Under the pieces are notes generated by a model. That model ran no database searches. It had not been told where the DNA came from and saw only the letters and a program-made list of their open reading frames with translations. Both the position numbers and the translations under genes were made by a program. 64,000 nucleotides of DNA, from NCBI RefSeq assembly GCF_036227205.1, contig NZ_CP109442.1, positions 6,510,001-6,574,000 of the forward strand. The letters are read 5' to 3'. This stretch comes from Amycolatopsis sp. NBC_01480 (GTDB lineage Bacteria; Actinomycetota; Actinomycetes; Mycobacteriales; Pseudonocardiaceae). Of the stretch, positions 42,623 to 51,220 are shown piece by piece (position 1 is the first letter of the stretch; each line of letters starts with the position of its first letter).

Positions 42623-43513
42623 GTGAGTGCGCAAGAGGACAACCGGGGAACCGGGATGGAGGTCGCCGTCGTCAGCGGCCTGTCGGGGGCAGGGCGTTCG
42701 ACCGCGGCGAAGTGCCTGGAGGACCTGGGCTGGTTCGTGGTGGACAACCTGCCGCCGGAGCTGATCGCCACCATGGTCGAGCTGGGCGCGCAGGCGCGCG
42801 GCGCGATCACCAAGGTGGCCGTGGTGATGGACGTGCGCTCGCGCGCGTTCACCGACGACCTGGCCTCGGTGATCAAGGACCTCGACGCGCGGGGTTACAA
42901 GCCGCGCGTGCTGTTCCTGGAGGCGACCGACGCGGTGCTGGTGCGCCGGTTCGAGGCGGTCCGCCGCGGTCACCCGATGCAGGCCGACGGCCGGCTCGCC
43001 GACGGCATCACCGCCGAGCGCCGGCTGCTCGCTCCGCTGCGCGAGGAGGCCGACCTGGTGCTCGACACCTCCGCGCTGTCGGTGCACGACCTGCGCGCGA
43101 AGATCGAGGACGCGTTCGGCTCCGAGGCGAGCACGCAGACCCGTGTCACGGTGCTCTCGTTCGGCTACAAGTACGGCCTGCCGATGGACTCCGACCTGGT
43201 GATGGACGTGCGGTTCCTGCCGAACCCGTTCTGGATCCCGGAGCTGCGCGAGCACACCGGGCTCGACGGCGAGGTGCGCAACTACGTGCTGTCGCAGGAA
43301 GGCGCCGAGGAGTTCCTCGACCGCTACCACCAGCTGCTGCGGCTGATCGGCGCGGGCTACAAGCGCGAGGGCAAGCGGTACCTGACCCTGGCGGTGGGCT
43401 GCACCGGCGGCAAGCACCGCAGTGTGGCGATCTCCGAAGAGCTCGCCCAGCGACTGTCCAATGAGGACGGAATGGCCGTGAAGGTGGTGCACCGCGACCT
43501 TGGCCGCGAGTGA
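42623..43513 (+). CDS. rapZ: RNase adapter protein RapZ (YvcJ family)
   Basis: It is a nucleotide-binding protein with P-loop VVSGLSGAGRSTAAKCLEDL and the conserved C-terminal VGCTGGKHRSVAISEELAQRL. The C-terminal domain binds sugar phosphate and RNA in E. coli RapZ. The role in actinobacteria is unproven. GTG at 42623 has GGAGAAGGA 6 bases upstream; a GTG at 42602 would overlap uvrC by 4 bases and add 7 residues. It overlaps yvcK by 14 bases. Confidence 0.92.
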   Translation: MSAQEDNRGTGMEVAVVSGLSGAGRSTAAKCLEDLGWFVVDNLPPELIATMVELGAQARGAITKVAVVMDVRSRAFTDDLASVIKDLDARGYKPRVLFLEATDAVLVRRFEAVRRGHPMQADGRLADGITAERRLLAPLREEADLVLDTSALSVHDLRAKIEDAFGSEASTQTRVTVLSFGYKYGLPMDSDLVMDVRFLPNPFWIPELREHTGLDGEVRNYVLSQEGAEEFLDRYHQLLRLIGAGYKREGKRYLTLAVGCTGGKHRSVAISEELAQRLSNEDGMAVKVVHRDLGRE

Positions 43514-44477
43514 GGTGCGCGCTGTCGCGCTCGGTGGGGGACACGGCCTGCACGCGACGCTGACCGCGTTGCGGCGGGTCACCCGTGAGGTCACGGCCGT
43601 GGTGACCGTCGCCGACGACGGCGGGTCCTCCGGCCGGCTGCGCCGCGAGCTCGGCCTGCTGCCGCCGGGCGACCTGCGGCAGGCGTTCGCCGCGTTCGCC
43701 GCCGAGGACGGCGGCACGCTGTGGGCCGAGGTGTTCCAGCACCGGTTCGGCGGCGACGGCGCGCTGGCCGGCCACGCGGTGGGCAACCTGCTGCTGGCCG
43801 GGCTGTTCGAGGTGCTCGGCGACCCGGTGGCGGCGCTCGACGAGGCGTGCCGGCTGATCGGCGTGTCCGGGCGCGTGCTGCCGATGTCGCCGGAGCCGCT
43901 GGAGATCGAGGCGGAGGTGAGCGGCCTCGACAGCGAGGACCCGGCGGCGCTGCGCCTGATCCGCGGCCAGGTCGCGGTCGCGAGCACCCCGGGGCAGGTG
44001 CACCGGATCAGCCTGCACCCGGTCGGGCGGCTGCCGCGGCCGCCGAAGGGCTGCCCGGAGGCGATCGAGGCGGTGCTCGGCGCCGACGTGGTGTTCCTCG
44101 GCCCCGGCTCGTGGTTCACCAGCGTGCTGCCGCACGTGCTGGTGCCGGACCTCTACGACGCGCTCGTGCGGACCACCGCGACGAAGGTCGTCGTGCTGAA
44201 CCTTGTCCCCCAGCCGGGGGAAACTGCCGGATTCTCGCCGGAGCGCCACCTCGACGTACTCTTCGAGCACGCCCCGGAGCTGCGGGTCGACGCCGTCATC
44301 GCGGACCGCGATTCGGTGCCGGACCCGGCGAGTCTCCGCCGCGCGGCCCGCCGGCTGGGCGGCCGGGCCCACCTGGGGGCGGTGGGCGACCCGGTGGTGG
44401 AGGGACGGCATGATCCTGATGCGCTCGCCCGGTGCATGAGAGAGGCTCTCGGTCTCGGTGGGGAGCACCGTGGGTGA
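43500..44477 (+). CDS. yvcK: Gluconeogenesis factor YvcK / CofD-like protein
   Basis: The 325-residue protein has a Rossmann start (VRAVALGGGHGLHATLTALR), VVTVADDGGSSGRLRRELGLLPPGDLR and VFLGPGSWFTSVLPHVLVPDL. These match the YvcK (CofD-like) family that binds UDP-sugars and affects cell envelope growth. The TTG at 43500 overlaps rapZ; a GTG at 43515 directly before VRAVALGGG is an equally possible start. Confidence 0.93.
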   Translation: MAASEVRAVALGGGHGLHATLTALRRVTREVTAVVTVADDGGSSGRLRRELGLLPPGDLRQAFAAFAAEDGGTLWAEVFQHRFGGDGALAGHAVGNLLLAGLFEVLGDPVAALDEACRLIGVSGRVLPMSPEPLEIEAEVSGLDSEDPAALRLIRGQVAVASTPGQVHRISLHPVGRLPRPPKGCPEAIEAVLGADVVFLGPGSWFTSVLPHVLVPDLYDALVRTTATKVVVLNLVPQPGETAGFSPERHLDVLFEHAPELRVDAVIADRDSVPDPASLRRAARRLGGRAHLGAVGDPVVEGRHDPDALARCMREALGLGGEHRG

Positions 44478-44513
44478 CGGCGGGCGCGGAGCGGAAGGCA
44501 GGAGGGGCAGTAC

Positions 44514-45506
44514 ATGGCGATGACCGCCGCGGTGAAGGACGAGCTGAGCCGGCTCGAGATCACCAAGATGGGGCCGCGCCGGGCGGAGGTCGCGTCACTG
44601 CTCCGCTTCGCGGGCGGGCTGCACATCGTGGCCGGCCGGGTGGTCGTCGAGGCGGAGCTGGACACGGGCTCGGTGGCGCGGAGGCTGCGCCGGGAGATCC
44701 ACGAGCTCTACGGGCACCATTCGGACGTGCACGTGATCACCGCGAGCGGCGGGCTGCGCAAGGGGACGCGGTACGTGGTGCGCGTGGTCAAGGACGGTGA
44801 GGGACTGGCCCGCCAGACCGGGCTGATCGACCAGCGCGGGCGCCCGGTGCGCGGGCTGCCCGCCGCGGTCGTCTCCGGCGGGGTGGCCGACGCCGAAGCC
44901 GCGTGGCGCGGGGCGTTCCTGGCCCACGGCTCGCTGACCGAGCCGGGCCGCTCGTCCTCGCTGGAGGTCACCTGCCCCGGGCCGGAGGCGGCGCTCGCGC
45001 TCGTCGGCGCGGCCCGGCGGATGGGCATCCAGGCGAAGTCGCGGGAGGTGCGCGGCGCGGACCGCGTGGTCGTCCGCGACGGCGACGCGATCGGCGCGCT
45101 GCTGACCCGCCTCGGCGCGCACACGAGCGTGCTGCAGTGGGAAGAGCGGCGGATGCGCCGCGAGGTGCGCGCGACCGCGAACAGGCTGGCCAACTTCGAC
45201 GACGCGAACCTGCGCCGCTCGGCCCGCGCGGCCGTCGCGGCGGCGGCCCGCGTGGAGCGCGCGCTGGAGATCCTCGGCGACACGGCCCCGGACCACCTGC
45301 TGGCGGCGGGCAAGCTGCGGCTGTCGAACCGGCAGGCGTCGCTGGAGGAGCTGGGCCAGCTGTCCGAGCCGCAGATGACCAAGGACGCCGTGGCCGGCCG
45401 GATCCGCCGGCTGCTGGCGATGGCGGACAAGCGCGCCAAGGACCTGAGCATCCCGGACACGGAGTCGGCCGTGACCCCCGAGATGCTCGAGGACGAGGAA
45501 GCCTGA
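44514..45506 (+). CDS. whiA: Sporulation/cell division regulator WhiA
   Basis: WhiA works with WhiB to switch on cell division genes at sporulation in Streptomyces. The 330-residue protein has an N-terminal LAGLIDADG-derived domain (SVKDEL-like [39 protein letters not shown]). A C-terminal HTH follows ([26 protein letters not shown]). ATG is preceded by AGGAGGGG at 7 bases. It closes the conserved cluster. Confidence 0.97.
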   Translation: MAMTAAVKDELSRLEITKMGPRRAEVASLLRFAGGLHIVAGRVVVEAELDTGSVARRLRREIHELYGHHSDVHVITASGGLRKGTRYVVRVVKDGEGLARQTGLIDQRGRPVRGLPAAVVSGGVADAEAAWRGAFLAHGSLTEPGRSSSLEVTCPGPEAALALVGAARRMGIQAKSREVRGADRVVVRDGDAIGALLTRLGAHTSVLQWEERRMRREVRATANRLANFDDANLRRSARAAVAAAARVERALEILGDTAPDHLLAAGKLRLSNRQASLEELGQLSEPQMTKDAVAGRIRRLLAMADKRAKDLSIPDTESAVTPEMLEDEEA

Positions 45507-45665
45507 CGCGGTTTCCGGCAACGCCGCTCCGGCACGCCGCTTGTTAACGCCGCCGCCGATGGCCGGGGAACTCGTAACACCCCGGTAGCGCCCCGGAGCG
45601 GTGGGCGAAACGTGCCACCCGGACCGTGGACTCGAGGAGATCAGCCTTCGAGGAAGGGGAAAGGC

Positions 45666-46700
45666 ATGCGCACGAGTGGCACAGGGGAGCGCGCGCAGCT
45701 TCAGGTCTCGGCGGAGGTCGGCACCTGGCTGAACCGGCGCAGCGGCCGGGCCGGCGACTGGACGGCCGCGCAGCTGGCCGCCGCCAAGCGCGGCACCAGC
45801 GTCTCGGTGGTCATCCCCGCGCGGGACGAGGAGGCGACGGTCGGCGCGATCGTCACCGCCATCCGCGAGGAGCTGATGGAGCGGCACGCGCTGGTGGACG
45901 AGATCCTGGTGGTGGACAGCCGTTCCACGGACGCCACCGCGGAGGTCGCCGCGGCCGCCGGCGCGGACGTCGTGGCGCAGGACGCGGTGCTGCCCGAGCT
46001 CGGCGGCCTGGCCGGCAAGGGCGAGGCGCTGTGGAAGGGGGTCGCCGCGACCACCGGCGACCTGGTCGTCTTCGTGGACGGCGACCTGTACGACTTCACC
46101 ACCGACTACGTCACCGGGCTGCTCGGCCCGCTGCTGACCGACCCGGCGGTGGGCTACGTCAAGGGTTTCTACCACCGCCCGCTCACCGGCTCGGCGGGCA
46201 CTGAGGCCGACGGCGGCGGGCGGGTCACCGAGCTCGTCGCGCGGCCGTTGCTGAACATGTTCTGGCCGGAGCTCTCGGGTTTCGTGCAGCCGCTCGCGGG
46301 CGAGTACGCGGGACGGCGCGAGGTGCTGGAGAGCATCCCGTTCGTGGCGAACTACGGCGTCGAGATCGGCCACCTGATCGACCTGCTGGAGGCCCGCGGC
46401 CTGGACGCGCTCGCCCAGGTGGACCTCGGGCGCCGGGTGCACCGGCATCAGAGCACCCACGCGCTGGGCCGGATGGCGGGGCAGATCATGCTCACGCTGT
46501 TCGACCGCCTGGAGCGCTACGGCCGGCTCGTCACGGCGGTCCCGCCGGCCACGCTGCTGGCCCAGTTCCAGCGCGGCACCTCCGAAGGCGGCGTCGACCG
46601 CGAACTGGTGCTGACCGACCTGACCTGCGAGCAGCGGCCGCCGCTGGCGAGCCTGCCGGTGGCGCTGCGGCCGGAGAACCAGCTGCAGGACACCGCGTAA
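45666..46700 (+). CDS. gpgS: Glucosyl-3-phosphoglycerate synthase
   Basis: GpgS transfers glucose from NDP-glucose to 3-phosphoglycerate, the first step towards methylglucose lipopolysaccharide or glucosylglycerate. The 344-residue GT81 protein has VSVVIPARDEEATVGAIVTAI, DEILVVDSRSTDAT and the DxD motif in VFVDGDLYDF. The C-terminal RRVHRHQSTHALGRMA is also characteristic. The ATG has GGAAGGGG 6 bases upstream. The 159 bp before it hold no gene. Confidence 0.92.
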   Translation: MRTSGTGERAQLQVSAEVGTWLNRRSGRAGDWTAAQLAAAKRGTSVSVVIPARDEEATVGAIVTAIREELMERHALVDEILVVDSRSTDATAEVAAAAGADVVAQDAVLPELGGLAGKGEALWKGVAATTGDLVVFVDGDLYDFTTDYVTGLLGPLLTDPAVGYVKGFYHRPLTGSAGTEADGGGRVTELVARPLLNMFWPELSGFVQPLAGEYAGRREVLESIPFVANYGVEIGHLIDLLEARGLDALAQVDLGRRVHRHQSTHALGRMAGQIMLTLFDRLERYGRLVTAVPPATLLAQFQRGTSEGGVDRELVLTDLTCEQRPPLASLPVALRPENQLQDTA

Positions 46701-46734
46701 ACCCGTTGTGCGCCAGGGGAGCGCGGGCCGATCG

Positions 46735-47628
46735 TCAGACCGTGTCGGACACCGATGCGGCGATCGGCTCGCGCTGCCCGCGCGCCGGGGACCAGCCGGG
46801 CGGGCCGAACACGTAACCGGCGCGTTGACGCCAGCCCGTCGCCGCGCGCAGGTCGCGCAGGATCGAGCCGTACTCGTGGAAGCCGACCTTCAGCAGGTTG
46901 AACGTGCCGATGTTCGTGGTGAGGCCGTAGGTCGGGCGTTTGCCCTCGGGCACGAAGCTGCGGAACAGCCGGTCCCAGACGATCAGGATGCCGCCGTAGT
47001 TCGCATCGAGGTATTCCGCGTCGCTGCCGTGGTGGACGCGGTGGTGTGACGGGGTGTTGAACACGAACTCGAACCAGCGCGGCAGCTTCCCGACCTTTTC
47101 GGTGTGCACGAAGAACTGGTAGACCAGGTCGATCGACAGCCCGGTGAGGATCATCCACGGCGGGATGCCGGCGAGCGCGAGCACCGACCAGAACGGCAGC
47201 TGGAAGTAGGGCGTCCACTTCTGCCGCAGGGCGGTGGAGAAGTTGTAGTGCTCGCTGGAGTGGTGCACCTGGTGCCCGGCCCAGAGCAGCCGGACGCGGT
47301 GGCTCGCGCGGTGGTAGGCGTAGAAGACGAGTTCCTGGCCGAGCAGCATGAGCACCCAGGTCCACCAGTCGCGCGGGTCGAACCGCACCGGCGCCAGCTC
47401 GAAGAGCGCGGCGAAGACGAAGAGCATGACCAGGCGGAACACCGCGTTGACCCCGACCGCGACGGCGCCCATCAGCAGGCTGGTGCGGGTGTCCTCGACG
47501 CTGTAGCCGATCACGTTGTCGTCGTGGCCCAGCACGTGCACCGCGACGATCTCGATCGCGACGAACAGCAGGAAGACCGGGATCGCGTACAGCACCGGGT
47601 CGCGCAGGTGCGCCAGGAAGTCGGCCAC
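46735..47628 (-). CDS. Sterol desaturase / fatty-acid hydroxylase family membrane protein
   Basis: The 297-residue protein has about four membrane helices, for example VLYAIPVFLLFVAIEIVAVHVLG and VNAVFRLVMLFVFAALFEL. It has the di-iron His clusters: HRASH, HQVHH with HSSEHYN, and HHRVHH. The substrate may be a lipid, sterol or carotenoid. It is divergent from a TetR gene over 67 bp containing two palindromic operators, so it is probably the TetR target. Confidence 0.88.
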   Translation of the reverse strand: MADFLAHLRDPVLYAIPVFLLFVAIEIVAVHVLGHDDNVIGYSVEDTRTSLLMGAVAVGVNAVFRLVMLFVFAALFELAPVRFDPRDWWTWVLMLLGQELVFYAYHRASHRVRLLWAGHQVHHSSEHYNFSTALRQKWTPYFQLPFWSVLALAGIPPWMILTGLSIDLVYQFFVHTEKVGKLPRWFEFVFNTPSHHRVHHGSDAEYLDANYGGILIVWDRLFRSFVPEGKRPTYGLTTNIGTFNLLKVGFHEYGSILRDLRAATGWRQRAGYVFGPPGWSPARGQREPIAASVSDTV

Positions 47629-47646
47629 GTCGCCTCTCCTTTTAAC

Positions 47647-47675
47647 TGACCTTTGGGTAACTTACCTACGGGTCA
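47647..47675. promoter_or_regulatory. Twin TetR-type operators between the hydroxylase and tetR genes
   Basis: TGACCTTTGGGTAA (47647-47660) and TTACCTACGGGTCA (47662-47675) are inverted versions of one motif, TGACC-N4-GGTAA. They lie one base apart in the 67 bp divergent intergenic region. The arrangement fits a TetR protein repressing both genes. Confidence 0.65.
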
Positions 47676-47695
47676 ATTAAGGTAGGCTCTGGCCT

Positions 47696-48304
47696 GTGAC
47701 AGAGTCAAGGGCCGTCGGCACGAAGGGCGTGCCACGCGGCGAACGCGAGTCGCAGATCCTCGCGGCAGGCACCGAGGAGTTCGGCCGCGCGGGCTACGCG
47801 GGTGCGTCGATGGTGGAGATCGCGCGCCGCGTGGGTGTCACGAAACCGTTGCTGTACCAGTACTTCGGCTCGAAGGACGGGCTGTACCTGGCTTGCCTGC
47901 GCCGCGCGGGCGACCAGTTGGCCGGCGGCGTCGCGGAGACGATGGCCGCCGGCGGCGAACCGGACCGCATGCCCCTGGCCGTCCTGTCGGCGATCTTCGA
48001 GACGTTCGACCAGGACCGCTACGCCTGGAAACTCCTCCGCGACCCGACGGTCCCGTCAACCGGCGAAATCGCCGCCGCGGCCGAGGACTACCGCACCCGC
48101 CTGGACGCCTTCGCCCTGATCGGCGCGGGTCAGCTGCTCGGCTCCCGCGGCCTGTCGGACCCTGTGGACACCCAAGTGGTCGCCCACGTCTGGACTGGCG
48201 TGGTTGATTCGCTGATCGGCTGGTGGATCGACCGCCCCGCCGAATCGGCGGCCGCGATGACCGATAGGTGCGCGCGGGTGATGGCGAAGCTGTTCGGCTG
48301 GTGA
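47696..48304 (+). CDS. TetR family transcriptional regulator
   Basis: The 202-residue protein has an N-terminal TetR HTH (ILAAGTEEFGRAGYAGASMVEIARRVGVTKPLLYQYFGSKDGLY). A ligand-binding helical C-terminus follows (VAHVWTGVVDSLIGWWIDRP). GTG at 47696 is followed by a basic leader. It is divergent from the fatty-acid hydroxylase gene with operators in between, so a lipid-like inducer is plausible but not shown. Confidence 0.9.
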   Translation: MTESRAVGTKGVPRGERESQILAAGTEEFGRAGYAGASMVEIARRVGVTKPLLYQYFGSKDGLYLACLRRAGDQLAGGVAETMAAGGEPDRMPLAVLSAIFETFDQDRYAWKLLRDPTVPSTGEIAAAAEDYRTRLDAFALIGAGQLLGSRGLSDPVDTQVVAHVWTGVVDSLIGWWIDRPAESAAAMTDRCARVMAKLFGW

Positions 48305-48329
48305 CGGCTGTCCACTGTGGACTCAGGGA

Positions 48330-48375
48330 CTCGTGAGTGGTTATGACGGTTAGAACCGTCCTGGCCACTCACGAG
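48330..48375. repeat. Palindrome CTCGTGAGTGG..ACGGTT-AG-AACCGT, intact copy
   Basis: Outer 11 bp arms CTCGTGAGTGG/CCACTCACGAG and inner 6 bp arms ACGGTT/AACCGT are separated by 5-base mismatched segments. It lies 25 bp after the tetR stop. The palindrome split by the IS481 element at 26.7-28.1 kb belongs to the same family. Confidence 0.75.
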
Positions 48376-48385
48376 CCTGTGGTGC

Positions 48386-48426
48386 GTGGCCGGGACAACC
48401 GGCGCCGCTCCGGTTGGCCCGGCCAC
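48386..48426. repeat. Palindrome with CCGGCGCCGCTCCGG core, copy 1
   Basis: GTGGCCGGG..AACCGG pairs with CCGGTT..CCCGGCCAC around the loop CGCCGCT. The ACCGGCGCCGCTCCGGT core is identical to that at 48636-48676, while the outer arms differ but still pair. Confidence 0.65.
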
Positions 48427-48467
48427 GGCCGGGGGCCCTCGCTTGAGGGGCGGGGAGGGTGTTCCGT

Positions 48468-48803
48468 TCAGGAGCGGGGGAGTGGCCTGCCGTCAGCCGC
48501 GGCACCTGCTCCGTCGTCGGCGGAGGTGGTGGCGCGTGGGCTCCCCTCGGCGACGGTGAGAGATCTCCCGTCGGCGGTGGCGCCGCTCGTCGCTCTGCTG
48601 AGCGAGTCGGTCGGCGAAGCGTCAGCGAGTGGTGTGCGCCCGGGGTGACCGGCGCCGCTCCGGTCACCCCGGGCGCAGTCCGTAGGCCCGGCGAACCGGG
48701 CGTAGTGCCGATGTCCCTCGCGCCGTCGCGGCAGTGCGGGCACGTCCGCGGAGCCGGGGCTCGTGGAGCCGGGCGCGGTGCGCCAGGTCAAGCGGATCGC
48801 CAC
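48468..48803 (-). CDS. Possible small ORF in the repeat-rich region
   Basis: A GTG at 48803 is preceded by GGAGGAGG at a 5-base spacing. It opens a 111-residue frame beginning VAIRLTWRTAPGSTSPGSAD. The middle is encoded by the palindrome at 48636-48676 (GAGHPGRT..), and the C-terminus is low-complexity Ala/Ser/Gly/Arg. No family is recognised. The ribosome site is the only positive evidence; it may be a decayed gene extended by repeats. Confidence 0.3.
   Translation of the reverse strand: MAIRLTWRTAPGSTSPGSADVPALPRRREGHRHYARFAGPTDCARGDRSGAGHPGRTPLADASPTDSLSRATSGATADGRSLTVAEGSPRATTSADDGAGAAADGRPLPRS
48636..48676. repeat. Palindrome with CCGGCGCCGCTCCGG core, copy 2
   Basis: Perfect 17 bp arms (GCGCCCGGGGTGACCGG and complement) surround the loop CGCCGCT. 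Compare 48386-48426, with the same 17-base centre but unrelated outer arms. Confidence 0.7.
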
Positions 48804-48888
48804 GAAAACCTCCTCCAGCACCGGAAAGCGGGGGACACCGGCGTCGGCCGCGAGGTCCGTCAGAGGACTTCGGCCGGTACTCGAGAGA

Positions 48889-48909
48889 TATAGTTAGGAA
48901 ACTTTCCTA
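48889..48909. promoter_or_regulatory. -10 element with adjacent 15 bp palindromic operator
   Basis: TATAGT (48889-48894) abuts TAGGAAACTTTCCTA (48895-48909), a perfect palindrome around a central C. The motif resembles operators that I recall upstream of regulated carbohydrate genes in actinobacteria. No convincing + strand gene follows. The transcript would run into a hairpin about 110 bases later (49009-49036). Confidence 0.5.
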
Positions 48910-49008
48910 TCTATGGGTGAGATCACACCATCTCCGACCGGGCGATGTCAATACCGAACCACGTCCTCACAGTCTGTGGCCGGGATACCCGGAAAAGGAC
49001 AGAAAGAA

Positions 49009-49036
49009 GGCCGGGTCCCCACTCAGGAACCCGGCC
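49009..49036. terminator. Hairpin in the intergenic region downstream of the orphan promoter
   Basis: GGCCGGGT and ACCCGGCC pair around a 12-base loop. With the promoter-like site at 48889 it would bound an RNA of about 130 bases. Confidence 0.4.
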
Positions 49037-49061
49037 TGCACCCAACCCCGCGGCGCCCTCA

Positions 49062-49190
49062 CGACGAACCCGCAACGAACCTCGCGATCAACCCCGCAGC
49101 GAACCGCGTGACGAACCCGCAGAATGCCCCGCGAGGAACCCCGCGACGAACCTCGTAACGAACCCGCAGTAAACCCGGCAACGAACCAGC
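49062..49190. repeat. Imperfect 12 bp tandem repeat (ACGAACCCGCAR)
   Basis: About eleven degenerate units related to ACGAACCTCGCG or ACGAACCCGCAG follow one another. In the frame that starts at ATG 48945 they read as a tetrapeptide repeat with Pro in every fourth place (RNEP RDQP RSEP RDEP). The frame ends at 49172, inside the array. Whether it is translated is not known; the stretch has no other coding features. Confidence 0.55.
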
Positions 49191-49234
49191 GTTGGGCTTC
49201 GCAACGAGCCCCGCAGCAACCCGGCGCCGAACCC

Positions 49235-49672
49235 TCACCCAGCGATATCAGCCCGTGCGATCACCTTGGTGATCTTCGCCCGGACGAGGGATTCCTCCGG
49301 CACCGCGTTCCGCCGCCCGTACTCCTCCGCCCGCTCGGCGCCCATGTACCGCTCACCCAGCCGGGTCGCCCACTTCAGCATCTCGTCGAAGTCCTGGGTC
49401 AGCCGCGCTTCGGCGGTGAACTGGACGTACGAGTACGGCGGCTGCTGGTCGTCCACGACCAGGGAGATCCGGCCGTCGCGGCGGATGGCCTTGCCTTTGA
49501 GGGTGTCGGTGCCCGTGGTGAAGACGATTTCGTCTCCGGAAGGGGTCTCGTCCAGCAGGAACCACACCGGCGTCACGATCGGGGCGCCGTTCGCGCGCAC
49601 CAGCCCCAGCGCGCCGGTCCGGGTGCCGGAACTCGCGAACTGCCACCATTCGTCCTTGATCATCTCCCGCAT
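49235..49672 (-). CDS. PPOX-class F420-dependent oxidoreductase-like protein
   Basis: The 145-residue split-barrel flavin/deazaflavin-binding protein has GALGLVRANGAPIVTPVWFLLD, then IVFTTGTDTLKGKAIRRDGRISLVVDDQQPPYSYVQ. This is typical of the F420-binding PPOX (Rv1155-like) family. The substrate is unknown. It is divergent from the SMC cassette by 62 bp, so their promoters share that gap. Confidence 0.85.
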   Translation of the reverse strand: MREMIKDEWWQFASSGTRTGALGLVRANGAPIVTPVWFLLDETPSGDEIVFTTGTDTLKGKAIRRDGRISLVVDDQQPPYSYVQFTAEARLTQDFDEMLKWATRLGERYMGAERAEEYGRRNAVPEESLVRAKITKVIARADIAG

Positions 49673-49734
49673 GGGGTGGACGTTAGCCCGTCACCCGTGC
49701 GGGCGCCCGGGGAGGCCGACTAGCCTGGCCTGCT

Positions 49735-51219
49735 GTGCGAGACGACGAGATGGGCGCCGCGGGCCTGGCCGACGAGGGGCTGACCCGCCGGTTGAAGGCG
49801 CTCGCCTGCACCGCGCCGCTGCACGACCTGGACGCGCGCAAGGCGAAGCTGGACTGGGCCGACGCCACGGTCTACCAGATGGCCGAGATCGCGCTGCACA
49901 CGATCGACCAGGTCACCATCGCGATGGACTTCGACACCGGCGCGGGCCACGACCAGGTGATCGACCGGCTGCTGCCGTTCATCGCGCAGCAGGCCCGGTC
50001 GCGGACGCCGGACGAGCACGTGCGGGTGGCGAAGTGGGTGCTGGACAACCTGATCAACGTCGGCACCACCGACCGCGGCTTCCGGCGCGTCTACGGCTCC
50101 ATGGGCCCGGGCGGCTACCAGCGGCGCCAGTTCGACTTCAAGCTGCTCGTCGAGCTGGCCGCCCCGGACGGCGAGGTCTACCTGCGCGCCACCGACGAGG
50201 CGATCAACGTGCTGGTCGGCGCGCTGGACACCGACGTCGAGTCGGCGCAGATCGCGGCCGAGGTGAAGTTGGAGAACCTGATCAACCGCGGCCGGCTGGC
50301 CGACGCGAAGCTCGCCGCCGAGCAGGCGCGCTACCGCACTGTGCAGTACGGGGAGACGTTGCGCGCGAAGCTCGACGCCACCCGGCGCGACGTGCGGGCC
50401 GTGGACTGGGAGCGCGAGGTGCCGGACCTGATCGACTCCGCGCTGGGCCACATCGAGTCCCGCTTCCGGGCGGAGAACGCGATCCTCAAGAACATCACCA
50501 CCGCGCGCGACGAGTCCGAGGACGTCGACCACAAGCGCCGCGCGGCCGAGCTGGTCGACATCGTCGCGGACTGCATCCGGCGGCACACCCGGCTGCAGTC
50601 GCGGCTGGCCGACGCGGGCGCGGTGTTCCGCGCCGAGCAGGACCGCCAGCAGTTCTCCGGCCCGCCGCAGCGCGCCACCATCGACCTGTTCGGCCAGCTG
50701 CTGGTGCCGACGCTGGGGCTGCCGCTGGCCGACGCCGTCGCGCCCGCCGAGCACTTCTTCCACGCCGTGGCCGGGATCGCCCCGCCGGTGGTGCCTTCGC
50801 TGTCGTCGCTCGTTTCGATGCTGCTTCGGCCCGTGCCGGAGCGCGACCAGCTGGTGGGCGAGGTGCCCGAGCCGGAGCTGATGCCCGCCGACGTCACCGA
50901 CCGCTTCGGCGACGACGTCTGGCGCCTCGCCGACGACCTGCTCGACCTGCCCGAGGTGCCGCGCCGGCTGTCCGGCCTGTTGGAGGACGCGCGCCGGACG
51001 AAGCAGCCGGGGCTGCCCGCGCTGGTCGCGCTGCGCGCCCTGCACGCCTACAGTCCCGAGGTCGGCGCCGCGCGCCGCCAGGGGGAACGCCAGGTGCTGC
51101 TGGCCGTGGACGACGGGACCCTGCTCGAAGACCCGGACTTCGGCGGCGCGGACCTGCTGCTGTCCACCGCCGGGGTCGAGCGCGCCGACGAGACCGACGA
51201 GACCGAGGAGGTCGCCTGA
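49735..51219 (+). CDS. SMC cassette subunit 1, MukF/kleisin-like (inferred)
   Basis: The 494-residue protein is mostly helical without membrane segments. An N-terminal region like a winged helix (ADATVYQMAEIALHTIDQV) is followed by VAKWVLDNLINVGTTDRGFRRVYGSMGPGGYQRRQFDFKLL. A long helical middle follows (ESRFRAENAILKNITTARDESE) and then an acidic C-terminus. It precedes a MukE-sized gene and an SMC-like ATPase, the order F-E-B of MukFEB, MksFEB and JetABC. It does not look like DUF3375 (JetA). Kleisin function is inferred from order and size only. GTG at 49735. Confidence 0.7.
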   Translation: MRDDEMGAAGLADEGLTRRLKALACTAPLHDLDARKAKLDWADATVYQMAEIALHTIDQVTIAMDFDTGAGHDQVIDRLLPFIAQQARSRTPDEHVRVAKWVLDNLINVGTTDRGFRRVYGSMGPGGYQRRQFDFKLLVELAAPDGEVYLRATDEAINVLVGALDTDVESAQIAAEVKLENLINRGRLADAKLAAEQARYRTVQYGETLRAKLDATRRDVRAVDWEREVPDLIDSALGHIESRFRAENAILKNITTARDESEDVDHKRRAAELVDIVADCIRRHTRLQSRLADAGAVFRAEQDRQQFSGPPQRATIDLFGQLLVPTLGLPLADAVAPAEHFFHAVAGIAPPVVPSLSSLVSMLLRPVPERDQLVGEVPEPELMPADVTDRFGDDVWRLADDLLDLPEVPRRLSGLLEDARRTKQPGLPALVALRALHAYSPEVGAARRQGERQVLLAVDDGTLLEDPDFGGADLLLSTAGVERADETDETEEVA

Positions 51220-51220
51220 G

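Noticed and set aside
48459..48893. 144-residue plus-strand ORF in the repeat region
   Set aside because: It runs across the palindromes with low-complexity Gly/Arg/Ala content, has no ribosome site, and has no recognised family.
49062..49190. CRISPR-like array
   Set aside because: The 12 bp units are contiguous and degenerate, with no spacers and no cas genes in the window.
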